A DNA stretch of 64,000 nt. It comes from DAIOEK01 sp963708715 (GTDB lineage Bacteria > Chloroflexota > Anaerolineae > Anaerolineales > Anaerolineaceae). Numbering within the stretch: position 1 is the stretch's first letter; every line of letters begins with the position of its first letter. A program made the translations under genes and the position numbers. Below, one piece after another: positions 43,104 to 52,253 of this stretch. Location: the NCBI GenBank assembly GCA_963708715.1, contig CAVPSU010000002.1:186001-250000 (forward strand). Reading direction: 5' to 3'. The notes under the pieces were generated by a model. It was not told the DNA's origin and did no database searches. It saw nothing but the letters and a program-made list of their open reading frames with translations.

Positions 43104-43928
43104 ATGCAATCAGAAATCCGGATGTACGCAAGCGATGGGATTGAATTAGTTGGCAATCGATGGGTTCCTCAGGCATCACCTAAAGCATCCATTTGTCTGA
43201 TACACGGCTTGGGCGAGCATACCGGAAGATATGCCTGGGTGGCTGATTTATTGAACCAACATGGGTTTTCTGTGACCGGATTTGATCTTCACGGTCATGG
43301 TAGGTCGGGAGGAGTCAGGGGACATTACGCCAGTTACGACCGTGCGTTGGATGATATTCAGGAGAGCCTGGATTATATCTCCCATGTGGAAGGCAGACCA
43401 GTTGATTTTATCTATGGTCACAGCCTGGGGGGAAATCTGGGTCTCAATTTCCTGATTCGCCGAAAGCCTACATTGAAAGGCGCGGTGATCACCAGCCCTG
43501 GATTACGAACCTATCAGGCAACACCTGGCTGGAAACTCACTTTGGGAAAGATCCTGTATGGACTGGCTCCTACATTTTTATTGGATAATGGACTTGACCT
43601 TAATTACTTATCCAGGGATCCCGATGTAAAAGTCAAATACAAACAGGACCCTTTGACCCATAAATTCATTTCCGCCCGGTTTGGCTTGGATTTTCTCCAG
43701 GCTGGCGAATGGGCGCTACAACACGCCAAAGAATTACAGACGCCTATCCTTTTGCAGGTCGGCTCGCAGGATCATTTGATCTCTTTTGATGCTGCCAGAG
43801 AATTTGCCCGAAATGCGCCTGGGTGTGACTTTATCCCGTGGGACGGCTTTTATCATGAGACTCATAATGAACCGGAAAAAGAACAGGTTATAGGCAAAAT
43901 GATCCAGTGGATGGAAGCTCACTTATAA
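43104..43928 (+). CDS. Alpha/beta hydrolase, monoacylglycerol lipase-like
   Basis: A 274-residue serine hydrolase matching the lysophospholipase/monoacylglycerol lipase group. Motifs are IHGLGEHTGRYAWVADLL, FDLHGHGRSGG, the nucleophile elbow YGHSLGG (Ser near residue 113), the Asp in VGSQDHLISFDA and the His in GFYHETHNEPEK. No signal peptide is seen. A strong ribosome site (GGGAGGTGATCC) precedes the ATG. It likely releases fatty acid from monoacylglycerols or lysolipids, an inference by family. Confidence 0.9.
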   Translation: MQSEIRMYASDGIELVGNRWVPQASPKASICLIHGLGEHTGRYAWVADLLNQHGFSVTGFDLHGHGRSGGVRGHYASYDRALDDIQESLDYISHVEGRPVDFIYGHSLGGNLGLNFLIRRKPTLKGAVITSPGLRTYQATPGWKLTLGKILYGLAPTFLLDNGLDLNYLSRDPDVKVKYKQDPLTHKFISARFGLDFLQAGEWALQHAKELQTPILLQVGSQDHLISFDAAREFARNAPGCDFIPWDGFYHETHNEPEKEQVIGKMIQWMEAHL

Positions 43929-44194
43929 CTAAAGTAGCAAGACAGCCTGCAAAGGATTAACCCTATCATCTTGACCTGATTTCAGGTGAGGACTACAATA
44001 ATCTTGGAGTAACGAATGTCGAATAATATCCTCTTCATCCATAATCCCATCCTCCCTTTTTTGTTACTACCCCTGGTGATAGGGTGAGGAGAGGAATCAA
44101 GTAGAAACATGTGCCCGATGATCCCAAGGATTTTCGGGCACTTTTATCCAGCGAATAAGTATATCCATCCACTACTTTCAAATCAGGAGCGAAA
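43929..44194 (+). promoter_or_regulatory. Structured non-coding leader upstream of glyA-gcvT
   Basis: These 266 bases hold no gene. They contain a local hairpin (ACCTG/CAGGT around 43974-43988), a long-range pair CCCTATCA (43961-43968) with TGATAGGG (44077-44084), and a terminator-like hairpin at 44111-44146. I see none of the conserved motifs of glycine, SAM, THF or T-box elements. It may be an attenuator-type leader or simply the terminator region of the preceding gene. Confidence 0.4.
44111..44146 (+). terminator. Terminator or attenuator before glyA-gcvT
   Basis: GTGCCCGA (44111-44118) pairs with TCGGGCAC (44134-44141), with an inner ATCC/GGAT pair, followed by TTTTA. It lies 49 bases before the fusion gene start and 183 bases after the lipase stop, a distance more in keeping with a leader attenuator than with a simple 3' terminator. 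Confidence 0.6.
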
Positions 44195-47100
44195 ATGAAA
44201 GATTTTCTGATCAGCGGGACCTTGAAAGAGCTTGATCCGGATGTATTTGAAATGGCGCAATTGGAAACGGAACGCCAGGAACGTAAATTGATCATGATAC
44301 CGAGTGAATCGACAGCCCCCCTGGCTGTTCGTGAAGCCCTTGCAACATCTTTTCAGAATATTTATGCCGAAGGATATCCCGATGACTCGCAACGTCGGAT
44401 GAGCGAGGCGGAATTACTGGATTATCCAGCCCGTCTGGCAGAATACCGCAGATATTCAGATCCACGGTTCTACAAGGGTGTAGAATACGCCGACCTGATT
44501 GAATCGCTTGCGCGTCGTCGCTGCGCCGAGGCATTCGCAGCAAATGGCAAAACCGCAGATGACATCTGGGTCAATGTGCAACCCCTATCAGGCGCTCCTG
44601 CAAATAACGCCGTTTACCCGGCTGTGGTAAACCCCGGAGACACTGTTCTTGGCATGAGCCTTCTGCATGGCGGACATCTGACGCATGGATCATCCGTCAA
44701 TCGTTCCGGTAAAATGTACAATATTATCCACTATCTGGTTGATCCCGAGACCGAACAGATCGATTACGATCAAGTCGCGAAGCTAGCTCTTGAGAACAAA
44801 CCAAAGATGATCATAGCCGGCTACACATCGTATCCTTGGATGCCTGATTGGAAGAAATTCAGGGAAATTGCCGACAGTGTAGGTGCCTTCTTATTGGCAG
44901 ACATCTCTCACATTGCCGGAATGGTTGCCGCAGGTGCCGTCCCCTCTCCGGTGGGTCATGCCCATATTATTACGTTCACAACCCATAAGACACTCGATGG
45001 ACCCCGGGGAGCCTGCATCCTGACGACAGATAGCGGGCTGGCAAAGAAGATCGATAGATCCATCTTCCCAGGTGAACAGGGCGGTCCCCATGTTCATGTG
45101 TTTGCGGCTCTGGCACTCACCTTCAAACTGGCTCGAACGGCTGAATTCAAAGAACTGCAATTCCAAACAATCAAGAATTGCACAGCACTGGTCAACCGCC
45201 TGAAAGAGAGAGGGTTCCGTATTCCTTACGGAGGATCGGACACTCATCTCATGAACCTGGACGTGAAATCTGTAGTTGGTAAAGATGGAACGACTTTATC
45301 CGGTGACATTGCCGCTCGAATTCTGGATCTGGCAGGGATCGTCTGTAATCGCAACACCATTCCGGGAGATAAATCCTCATTTGCCACTTCCGGAATCCGA
45401 ATGGGTACACCCTGGCTTACTCAGCGTGGTTTCAAAGAAGCGGAGATGGTCGAGGTAGCCGATATTATTGCAGACGTATTAAAGGGAATCTACCCATATA
45501 CTATTGAAACAAAACAAGGCCCCGCCCAAAGAGCGAAAATCCAATTCAAAGTATTCGAGGATGCGAAGATCAAAGTTAGGAAATTAGCTGAAAAAGCCGG
45601 GCAAACGGAAAAATTCACGAAACACGGCTATCCTCATTTCTTCTATCTCGATGATGAACCAACATCCAAAGCCGAGATCATCACCCTCGCTCTCAAAGGG
45701 GATCATATCCGCAGTTTTGCCAATTATGTCTTTGGATCTGATATTGATGAGCTTCAACCAGCAAGATCACAGGCAACATCCATGGTAACCCCAATGGGAA
45801 TTGTCCTGGGAGGGTTGATCTACAAGGGGGAAGACACCTATCTGTTCTCGATTGACCGCAAAGATTACCAACCAGCCATCACCTGGCTGAGGGACATTTC
45901 CGATGGTTTCATCAGCGTGGATCCAGATCAAACCCGCAGAATCCCCGGTCCGATCACAGTGGTAGAGGTGGATCAATCGCTGCCTATTCCTGCCGGGAAA
46001 CCAATATCCACTGAAAAACCGTATTTCATCGGACAGGAGTTGGAAAAAGTAAATCCATTACCTGAATTTGACTGGCAAGAACCTGCGGAAGTATTGCGAA
46101 AAACTGCCTTGAACGAAACCCATCGACAGTTGGGAGCAAAGATGGTTCCATTCGCCGGATGGGATATGCCAGTCTGGTACAGCTCGGTTGTAGAAGAACA
46201 CCTCGCCACAAGAAAAGCTGCCGGTTTGTTTGATGTATCCCATATGGGCGTTTACCAGGCGGAAGGCGACTCTGCCAGCGCTTTTCTGGATAGCGTCTGC
46301 GGAAATGATATTGCAGGATTGGCAGTTGGCGAGTCTTGCTACACACATTTCCTCAACCCCGACGCCAATGTACTTGACGACTGCCTGGTTTATCGACGAG
46401 CAAGTAATAAATACCTGGTTGTCGTAAATGCATCCAATGACGACAAGGATTGGGCTTGGTTAAATGCCGTTAAAGATGGTAAGGTATTGATCGATAGAAA
46501 GACACCGGGGGCGAAAGCCTTCGGACGGAAGGTAATCTTAAGAAACCTGCGCGATCCCAAAGAAGGCAAAGATATGCGAGTGGATATCGCCTTGCAGGGT
46601 CCGAAATCCCGCGAAATTTTGTTGTCCCTTGGGGTTGACGCGCCTACCCGAAAACGGATCATGGCGCTCAAACGGACTGAATTGTGTGATGCAACGGTCG
46701 GTGGGTTTGATCTGATCGTATCCCGTACTGGGTACACCGGCGAAAGAATGGCTTTTGAGTTATTCGTCCACCCGGATAGATCGGTTGAATTCTGGAAAGC
46801 GGTTACCGAAAAAGGCGAAGGTCTCGGGCTGAAACCCTGTGGTCTTGGCGCAAGAGATTCATTGAGGACGGAAGCAGGATTGCCCCTCTATGGTCATGAA
46901 ATGGGTGGCGAAATGAATTTGGGAGTAGCAGAAGCAGGTTTTGGCTCTTATGTTAAGACCTACAAACCCTGGTTCATCGGTCGAAACGCCTATCTGGAAC
47001 GCGAGAAAGAACGCCAGGGGGTGATTGTTCGCTTCCGATTCACAGAGAAATCCATTCGGATGGCTCATAATAGTGACCCCGTAGTTGATAAGAAAGGTAA

Positions 47101-47320
47101 AACGATCGGTGTAGTTACCAGCTGTGCAGTGGACAGTGAAGGTTATCTTACTGGACAAGCCTATGTGGATCTGAAATCTGCGGATGAGGGCTCACCCATA
47201 TTCATCTTCCAGGGCAAACCTGCTGCATATGGAAAAGTGCCTGCTGAATTACAAACAGGTGATCGAGTGACACTTCCTTCCCCTGCGATTATTGTCAGCC
47301 GGTTCCCAAAACTGGCTTAA
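44195..47320 (+). CDS. Serine hydroxymethyltransferase - aminomethyltransferase (GlyA-GcvT) fusion
   Basis: One uninterrupted 1041-residue frame. Residues 1 to about 465 are a PLP-dependent SHMT: IPSESTAPLAVREA, YAEGYP, LLHGGHLTHG, DISHIAGMVAAG and the PLP Lys K265 in TTHKTLDGPRG. Between YAEGYP (57-62) and RFYKGVEYAD (91-100) there is an insertion of about 25 residues relative to usual SHMT. Residues about 475-625 form a middle segment I do not recognise, with ARSQATSMVTPMGIVLGG perhaps GcvT/YgfZ-like. Residues about 632-1041 are a full GcvT (FAGWDMPVWY, GLFDVSHMG, RTGYTGER, LGARDSLRTEAGLPLYGHEM). The fusion would join glycine/serine interconversion to the folate step of glycine cleavage. 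gcvP and gcvH are not in view. Confidence 0.93.
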   Translation: MKDFLISGTLKELDPDVFEMAQLETERQERKLIMIPSESTAPLAVREALATSFQNIYAEGYPDDSQRRMSEAELLDYPARLAEYRRYSDPRFYKGVEYADLIESLARRRCAEAFAANGKTADDIWVNVQPLSGAPANNAVYPAVVNPGDTVLGMSLLHGGHLTHGSSVNRSGKMYNIIHYLVDPETEQIDYDQVAKLALENKPKMIIAGYTSYPWMPDWKKFREIADSVGAFLLADISHIAGMVAAGAVPSPVGHAHIITFTTHKTLDGPRGACILTTDSGLAKKIDRSIFPGEQGGPHVHVFAALALTFKLARTAEFKELQFQTIKNCTALVNRLKERGFRIPYGGSDTHLMNLDVKSVVGKDGTTLSGDIAARILDLAGIVCNRNTIPGDKSSFATSGIRMGTPWLTQRGFKEAEMVEVADIIADVLKGIYPYTIETKQGPAQRAKIQFKVFEDAKIKVRKLAEKAGQTEKFTKHGYPHFFYLDDEPTSKAEIITLALKGDHIRSFANYVFGSDIDELQPARSQATSMVTPMGIVLGGLIYKGEDTYLFSIDRKDYQPAITWLRDISDGFISVDPDQTRRIPGPITVVEVDQSLPIPAGKPISTEKPYFIGQELEKVNPLPEFDWQEPAEVLRKTALNETHRQLGAKMVPFAGWDMPVWYSSVVEEHLATRKAAGLFDVSHMGVYQAEGDSASAFLDSVCGNDIAGLAVGESCYTHFLNPDANVLDDCLVYRRASNKYLVVVNASNDDKDWAWLNAVKDGKVLIDRKTPGAKAFGRKVILRNLRDPKEGKDMRVDIALQGPKSREILLSLGVDAPTRKRIMALKRTELCDATVGGFDLIVSRTGYTGERMAFELFVHPDRSVEFWKAVTEKGEGLGLKPCGLGARDSLRTEAGLPLYGHEMGGEMNLGVAEAGFGSYVKTYKPWFIGRNAYLEREKERQGVIVRFRFTEKSIRMAHNSDPVVDKKGKTIGVVTSCAVDSEGYLTGQAYVDLKSADEGSPIFIFQGKPAAYGKVPAELQTGDRVTLPSPAIIVSRFPKLA

Positions 47321-47371
47321 TTAATCGTCATTCAAACACGTCTGATATCTGCTAACAAGGAGAGCCTATTT

Positions 47372-48607
47372 ATGCAAACCCAGTGGGATCATCGATATGC
47401 AATGAGAACACAACGTATGGCGGGATCAACAATTCGGGAACTACTTAAATTTACAGAGCAGAAGGATATTATCTCCTTTGGAGGAGGATTACCCGGTCCG
47501 GATGTCTTTCCGATTGAGAAAATATCGGAAGCTTGTGTTAGCGTATTGCACAATAACGGTGCCCTGGCACTTCAATACGGTACCACGGAAGGATATCTTC
47601 CCCTTCGGGAAATGATCTCAAAGCATACGGAACGGTATGCCATGAAAGTGGATCCGGATAATGTGATGATCACTTCCGGATCTCAGCAAGCATTGGATTT
47701 GCTTGGGAAGGTCTTCATCAATCGTGGTGATCGCATCTTAGTCGAATCACCCACCTATCTCGGGGCTCTCCAGGCTTGGAATGCCTACGGGGCAGAATAT
47801 GTGACCGTACCCAGTGATGACTGCGGTATGATCACTGACGCATTGGAAAACGCATTACGCACCGGACCTAAATTTATCTATCTCTTACCCAATTTCCAGA
47901 ACCCAACAGGAGCGACGATTCCACTGGACCGCCGGTTAAAAATCATTGAATTGGCTGATCGTTATGGCGTTCCCATCGTCGAAGATGATCCATACGGACA
48001 ATTACGCTTTGAGGGAGATCATATCGCGCCGGTGGTTCATCTGGATAACCAATTCAGGGCATCAGATAATGGCACAACCTATTGCGGGAATGTGATCTAC
48101 TTAAGTACCTTCTCAAAAACCCTGGCACCGGGATTACGACTGGCATGGATCATCGCCCCAAGCGAAGTGATTCGCAAGTTGGTGACCGCGAAACAGGGAA
48201 CCGACCTACATACAGCAACGTTTAACCAGGTCGTGGCATTCGAGGTGGCGAAAGACGGCTTCCTCGACCAGCACATCAAGCTGATCCGTGAGGTATATAA
48301 GGATCGGCGGGATGCCATGCTGGAATCGCTGGCTGAATTCATGCCAGAGGGCGTTCATTGGACCCATCCAGCGGGCGGTCTGTTCCTCTGGGTGACACTG
48401 CCAGAATATATCGATGCAACCAATCTACTAAAGGTTGCATTGGAAGATAAAGTTGCCTTTGTTCCAGGCGGATCCTTCCATCCTGACGGACGGGGTATGA
48501 ACACAATGAGGTTGAATTTCTCCTATTCCAAGCCGGATGTCATCGCAGAGGGAATTGCCCGACTAGGCAGGGCAGTCAAAAAACAGGTCATCCCTGACAA
48601 AGGGTGA
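47372..48607 (+). CDS. PLP-dependent aminotransferase (class I, LysN/MocR-like)
   Basis: The 411-residue enzyme starts MQTQWDHRYAMRTQRMAGST after AAGGAGA. It contains the substrate/cofactor stretches ISFGGGLPGPDVFP, ITSGSQQALDLLGKVF, YLLPNFQNPTGATIP and VEDDPYGQLRF, and the PLP Lys in LSTFSKTLAPGLRLAWI (near residue 250). The pattern fits 2-aminoadipate or aromatic/valine-type aminotransferases. It follows the GlyA-GcvT gene by 51 bases on the same strand, so it may be cotranscribed. The amino donor is not predictable. Confidence 0.88.
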   Translation: MQTQWDHRYAMRTQRMAGSTIRELLKFTEQKDIISFGGGLPGPDVFPIEKISEACVSVLHNNGALALQYGTTEGYLPLREMISKHTERYAMKVDPDNVMITSGSQQALDLLGKVFINRGDRILVESPTYLGALQAWNAYGAEYVTVPSDDCGMITDALENALRTGPKFIYLLPNFQNPTGATIPLDRRLKIIELADRYGVPIVEDDPYGQLRFEGDHIAPVVHLDNQFRASDNGTTYCGNVIYLSTFSKTLAPGLRLAWIIAPSEVIRKLVTAKQGTDLHTATFNQVVAFEVAKDGFLDQHIKLIREVYKDRRDAMLESLAEFMPEGVHWTHPAGGLFLWVTLPEYIDATNLLKVALEDKVAFVPGGSFHPDGRGMNTMRLNFSYSKPDVIAEGIARLGRAVKKQVIPDKG

Positions 48608-48647
48608 TGAGTTATTGAATAAATCAGAAATAAAATAAAAGATAAGA

Positions 48648-48679
48648 CAAGACCTCCCAGATCGATCTGGGAGGTCTTG
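48648..48679. terminator. 32-bp perfect palindrome acting as bidirectional terminator
   Basis: CAAGACCTCCCAGATC (48648-48663) is followed directly by its exact reverse complement. On the minus strand it is followed by TCTTATCTTTTATTTTATTT, and on the plus strand by no T-tract. It lies between two convergent genes and should chiefly end the uridine-kinase-like gene. Confidence 0.65.
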
Positions 48680-48695
48680 ACATGTTCAGCCGGGA

Positions 48696-50405
48696 TCAGG
48701 TGTTTTTCCAAAGTTTAAAATCTGCCAGAATGGAACCGCCAACGAATTCGCGTAAGATCGAATTATCGGGGATCAGATCGCTTGTTACAGGCAGGAACCA
48801 TTCCAGAAATGCCAGTAATCGTTTTGCTTCAATATATTCGCTTGTACCATAGTTAACCTGCCTCAAGAGTGGTTCGACTAGCGGTTTCAGCGCGGACAAC
48901 TCGTATGCCAAGGCGGAATTAAACATCGTGTCGGCGTTCTCTTGGTAAGGGAAAATGTGATTTTTTTCCCCTGCCCCTACCGATTCCCACCGTGAAATTG
49001 TTTGCTGGGCTGTATACCCTCGTTCACGAGCATCTCGAACGATCCGGCGTATCAATCGGGTATCGGTCGTGGAAATTCGGTTATATCGATCCAAATTGAG
49101 CTGTGTGAGAGCTGACGCATAGATCCTGAACATGTTCCCCGATTTTATTCGAGTGATCAGCTTTGGATTGAGCCCATGAATCCCTTCCAGAATGATGAGT
49201 TGACCCGGTAATAGCTGAACTGTATCTCCAAGTTCGCTCATACCTGTTCGGAAATTATAATGGGGTAATTGAACGTCTTTTCCTTCAATCAGCAACTCTA
49301 AATGTTCATTCAATCGGGACAAGTTCAATGCGCCCAAAGACTCGAAGTCAAAGGCGCCATTCTTGTCTTTTGGGGTCTGATCCCTATCCACAAAATAGTT
49401 ATCCATTTCGAGGGGAAAAGGTGTAATTCCCTGAGATATTAGTTGAACGGTCAGCCTCTTTGAAAACGTGGTTTTTCCCGACGAAGACGGGCCGGAAATT
49501 AAGACGATTCGGATCTGGTCTTTCTGATTTGTGATCTGTGTAGCAATATCAGAAATTCTCTGCTCGTGCAGTGCTTCCGATACAAGAATGACTTCGCGGA
49601 TCTTTCCTGCTGAGATCGCATCATTCAATGCGCCAACGCTTTCAATCCCCAATCTCTCCAACCAACGCCCATACTGCTTGAAAGTCGCCAATAATTTAGG
49701 GTAGGCAGGCATCGGCTGGGTTTTCTTGGGTGAGATCCTCCGCGGATAATGAATAATAAAACCGTCACCCATCAATGTAAGGTCAAACCATTTGAGATAA
49801 CCGGTTGATGGAACCATGTATCCATGATGGTAATCGCGGTGATTTTCAAGCCGATAAAGTACCAGGAATCCTTTCTGTCGGTAGGATAGCAACCTGACCT
49901 TCTCTTCATTCCCCTGACTCTGAAAATAGGCAATGGCTTCTTCTCTGGGGACTTGCTGCCTCTCAAACTTGACATTGGTCTGGACAAGGATGCGCATGAG
50001 ATCTTTGATCTGGTCGAGTTCCACCTGAGTTAATGGGGGACGACCGGATATTTCGCAATAGAAACCGCCGGACGTAACCGAATGATCCACGGTAAGTTGT
50101 GCTTCAGGGAACAGATCCTCAAATACAGCCTCCAGTAGAAATGTCAGCGATCTGCGGTAAATTCGGGCGCCATCTGCTGTGTCCATTAGAATTGGAGTCA
50201 CCCGGCCGTCTATATCGACAGGATAGGTAAGTTCCCGCAATTCCCCGTTAACAACCGCCCCGACTATCATCTCCCGCTCTAACTCAGGATAAATCTTGAA
50301 AAATGATTCAAGGCTCGAACCGCGTTGGGCAGAAATCACCTTCCCATCTGAAATATGGATCTCTACTGTCTCGCGGGGGGTTACGAATTCCGCTTTTGAT
50401 GCCAT
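48696..50405 (-). CDS. Uridine kinase-like P-loop protein with N-terminal TGS/ThrRS-like region
   Basis: A 569-residue protein. Residues about 10-70 resemble a TGS domain (VEIHISDGKVISAQRGSSLE). Residues about 70-230 resemble the threonyl-tRNA synthetase editing-like region seen in this family. The C-terminal kinase has Walker A SGPSSSGKTTFSKRLT (near residue 300), then MDNYFVDRDQTPKD and ILEGIHGLNP. Related proteins are annotated as uridine kinase (UMP from uridine), but the tandem architecture leaves the substrate open. ATG 50405 follows GGAAGGTGATGG, better than an upstream start at 50435. Confidence 0.82.
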   Translation of the reverse strand: MASKAEFVTPRETVEIHISDGKVISAQRGSSLESFFKIYPELEREMIVGAVVNGELRELTYPVDIDGRVTPILMDTADGARIYRRSLTFLLEAVFEDLFPEAQLTVDHSVTSGGFYCEISGRPPLTQVELDQIKDLMRILVQTNVKFERQQVPREEAIAYFQSQGNEEKVRLLSYRQKGFLVLYRLENHRDYHHGYMVPSTGYLKWFDLTLMGDGFIIHYPRRISPKKTQPMPAYPKLLATFKQYGRWLERLGIESVGALNDAISAGKIREVILVSEALHEQRISDIATQITNQKDQIRIVLISGPSSSGKTTFSKRLTVQLISQGITPFPLEMDNYFVDRDQTPKDKNGAFDFESLGALNLSRLNEHLELLIEGKDVQLPHYNFRTGMSELGDTVQLLPGQLIILEGIHGLNPKLITRIKSGNMFRIYASALTQLNLDRYNRISTTDTRLIRRIVRDARERGYTAQQTISRWESVGAGEKNHIFPYQENADTMFNSALAYELSALKPLVEPLLRQVNYGTSEYIEAKRLLAFLEWFLPVTSDLIPDNSILREFVGGSILADFKLWKNT

Positions 50406-50637
50406 GCCATCACCTTCCTTAATTACGTTCAACAATAGATTCTATCATATCGAGTTGCCCAAATTCGCATATTAGAGCTTTGAAGATAGGAATAATGGAT
50501 CATAAACCGATCTACCTTATTAATAATCTATTCGATTTTGATAGCGGAGAATCCGGCATCCTCTTTGGGATCCTTCCTGGTTTATTAATGAATTATGCTA
50601 CAATCTCCCCAGATCACTTTCAAGGATATCCATAAAA

Positions 50638-51456
50638 ATGAATCGAACCTGGAGATTAATTATCGATCCGCCTGCCACAGGCGCCTGGAATATGGCGGTG
50701 GATGAAGCTCTCCTGTTATCGGCGATTACAGGCTCCTCCCTGCCCACTTTGCGATTGTATTCCTGGGATCCAGGATGCCTATCACTTGGAAGAGCGCAAT
50801 CCATTCATGATGTTGACACCGAGAAAACACACAAGCATGGCTGGGAAATCGTCCGCCGTCCGTCTGGGGGTCGGGCGATCCTACATATCGACGAGCTTAC
50901 GTATTCAGTTTCTGGAACCATCGATGAACCTCTATTCCAAAATGATATTGTCGCAAGCTATCTCAGAATATCCAAAGGGTTAGTCCGTTTTCTCAATACA
51001 CTTGAGATCTCGCCTGAAGTGAATCACCAACTACAGAAAGATCACCTTCCTACCCCGGATCCTATTTGTTTTGAAGTCCCCTCACAGTATGAGATCACAT
51101 TTAACGGAAATAAGATCGTCGGATCTGCCCAGGCCAGAAAACTGAATGGGGTTTTACAGCATGGATCGATCCCCCTGTTTGGTGACATCACCCGTATCAC
51201 CTATGGCTTAAAGTACCAGATGGAATCAATGCGCGAGGAAGCTGCCCAGAGAATGGCATTAAGAGCATCTACCCTGGAAAACATACTGGCAAGAAAGATC
51301 ACTGTGGAAGAGGCAGTTCATCTATTTGTAAACGCCTTCCAGGACGAATTCGATATCACATTCAGCGAAGGTGGATTATCGGAGACCGAAAAGAGTCTTG
51401 CGGACTCTTTGGTCAGGGCTAAATATTCTCAATCAGATTGGAATGAAAGAATCTGA
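50638..51456 (+). CDS. Lipoate-protein ligase A / octanoyltransferase family protein
   Basis: The 272-residue protein has the BPL/LplA fold: WNMAVDEALLLSAITGS, TLRLYSWDPGCLSLGRAQ, VRRPSGGRAILHIDELTYSV (substrate-binding loop) and KIVGSAQARKLNGVLQHGSIPL (Lys loop). It either ligates lipoate or transfers octanoate to lipoyl domains, such as glycine cleavage H protein or 2-oxoacid dehydrogenase E2. The length and lack of an ATP-specific C-domain favour a LipM-like octanoyltransferase, which is inference. AAGGAT precedes the ATG. Confidence 0.88.
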   Translation: MNRTWRLIIDPPATGAWNMAVDEALLLSAITGSSLPTLRLYSWDPGCLSLGRAQSIHDVDTEKTHKHGWEIVRRPSGGRAILHIDELTYSVSGTIDEPLFQNDIVASYLRISKGLVRFLNTLEISPEVNHQLQKDHLPTPDPICFEVPSQYEITFNGNKIVGSAQARKLNGVLQHGSIPLFGDITRITYGLKYQMESMREEAAQRMALRASTLENILARKITVEEAVHLFVNAFQDEFDITFSEGGLSETEKSLADSLVRAKYSQSDWNERI

Positions 51457-51524
51457 GCAGGCGAGGATCGTCTGAATGATTTATCCGGATTGCGATTATT
51501 TTACGAAATGATACAATCAGAACC

Positions 51525-52184
51525 ATGTTTCAGAAATTTGTAATGATCACGATAAAACTCATCCTTGGTCTCATTCTTTTTATTGTGTTGATTAGTCTGG
51601 CGGCACGAATTTACCTTCTGACTGCTACGCGAAATAGTATTGAAACTGAGGGAGATGCTGCTTCAAAACCAGTTGCGATCGTTTTTGGGGCAGGATTACG
51701 GAGGGATGGTTCCCCGACCGCTATTCTGCAAGATCGGGTGGAGACAGCGGTTCGATTATATAAGGATGGCAAAGTCCAGAAAATTCTGATGAGCGGTGAT
51801 AATCGATTCGTGGATTACAACGAACCAGGATCGATGAAAGACTATGCCATCAGTCTGGGTGTCCCCGAAGGTGATATCGTTCTCGACTATGCGGGAAGAC
51901 GGACATACGATACCTGTTATCGAGCAAGGGATGTTTTCCTCCTTCAATCTGTTATCCTGGTTACCCAGGAGTTTCATTTACCGAGAGCGATCTATACCTG
52001 TAATTCACTTGGCATGGATGTGATTGGAGTTCCAGCAACCGGCAGATCGTACCGTCAATCATCGATCTTTTATTGGTCTCTAAGGGAGATCCCGGCTACA
52101 GTAATCTCCCTTTGGGAAAATAATATTTCCCACCCGGTTCCTGTCTTAGGCGAGCCAGAGCCGATTTTCCCAAACCAATCCTGA
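51525..52184 (+). CDS. DUF218 (SanA/YdcF-like) membrane protein
   Basis: A 219-residue protein with an N-terminal membrane segment (about residues 4-26) and a DUF218 domain outside: VAIVFGAGLRRDGSPTAILQDRVE, ILMSGDNRF, YAGRRTYDTCYRARDVF and ILVTQEFHLPRAIYTC. The E. coli homologue SanA is tied to envelope barrier function and vancomycin tolerance. No enzyme activity is established. Monocistronic or in a loose run with the lipoate ligase gene (68-base gap). Confidence 0.87.
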   Translation: MFQKFVMITIKLILGLILFIVLISLAARIYLLTATRNSIETEGDAASKPVAIVFGAGLRRDGSPTAILQDRVETAVRLYKDGKVQKILMSGDNRFVDYNEPGSMKDYAISLGVPEGDIVLDYAGRRTYDTCYRARDVFLLQSVILVTQEFHLPRAIYTCNSLGMDVIGVPATGRSYRQSSIFYWSLREIPATVISLWENNISHPVPVLGEPEPIFPNQS

Positions 52185-52253
52185 TCATTCAGGCATAATC
52201 CTTGCAATCACATACTGGAGATCGATACTCCATTCATTTACCCAATTAACCTT

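Noticed and set aside
43929..44194. Glycine riboswitch, T-box or SAM/THF riboswitch before glyA-gcvT
   Set aside because: I looked for the conserved core motifs of these elements and found none. Only generic hairpins and a terminator are visible.
48648..48679. Palindrome as a mobile-element or recombination site
   Set aside because: It lies between convergent genes with a T-rich tail on the minus strand, as expected for a terminator, and no recombinase or repeat copy is present.
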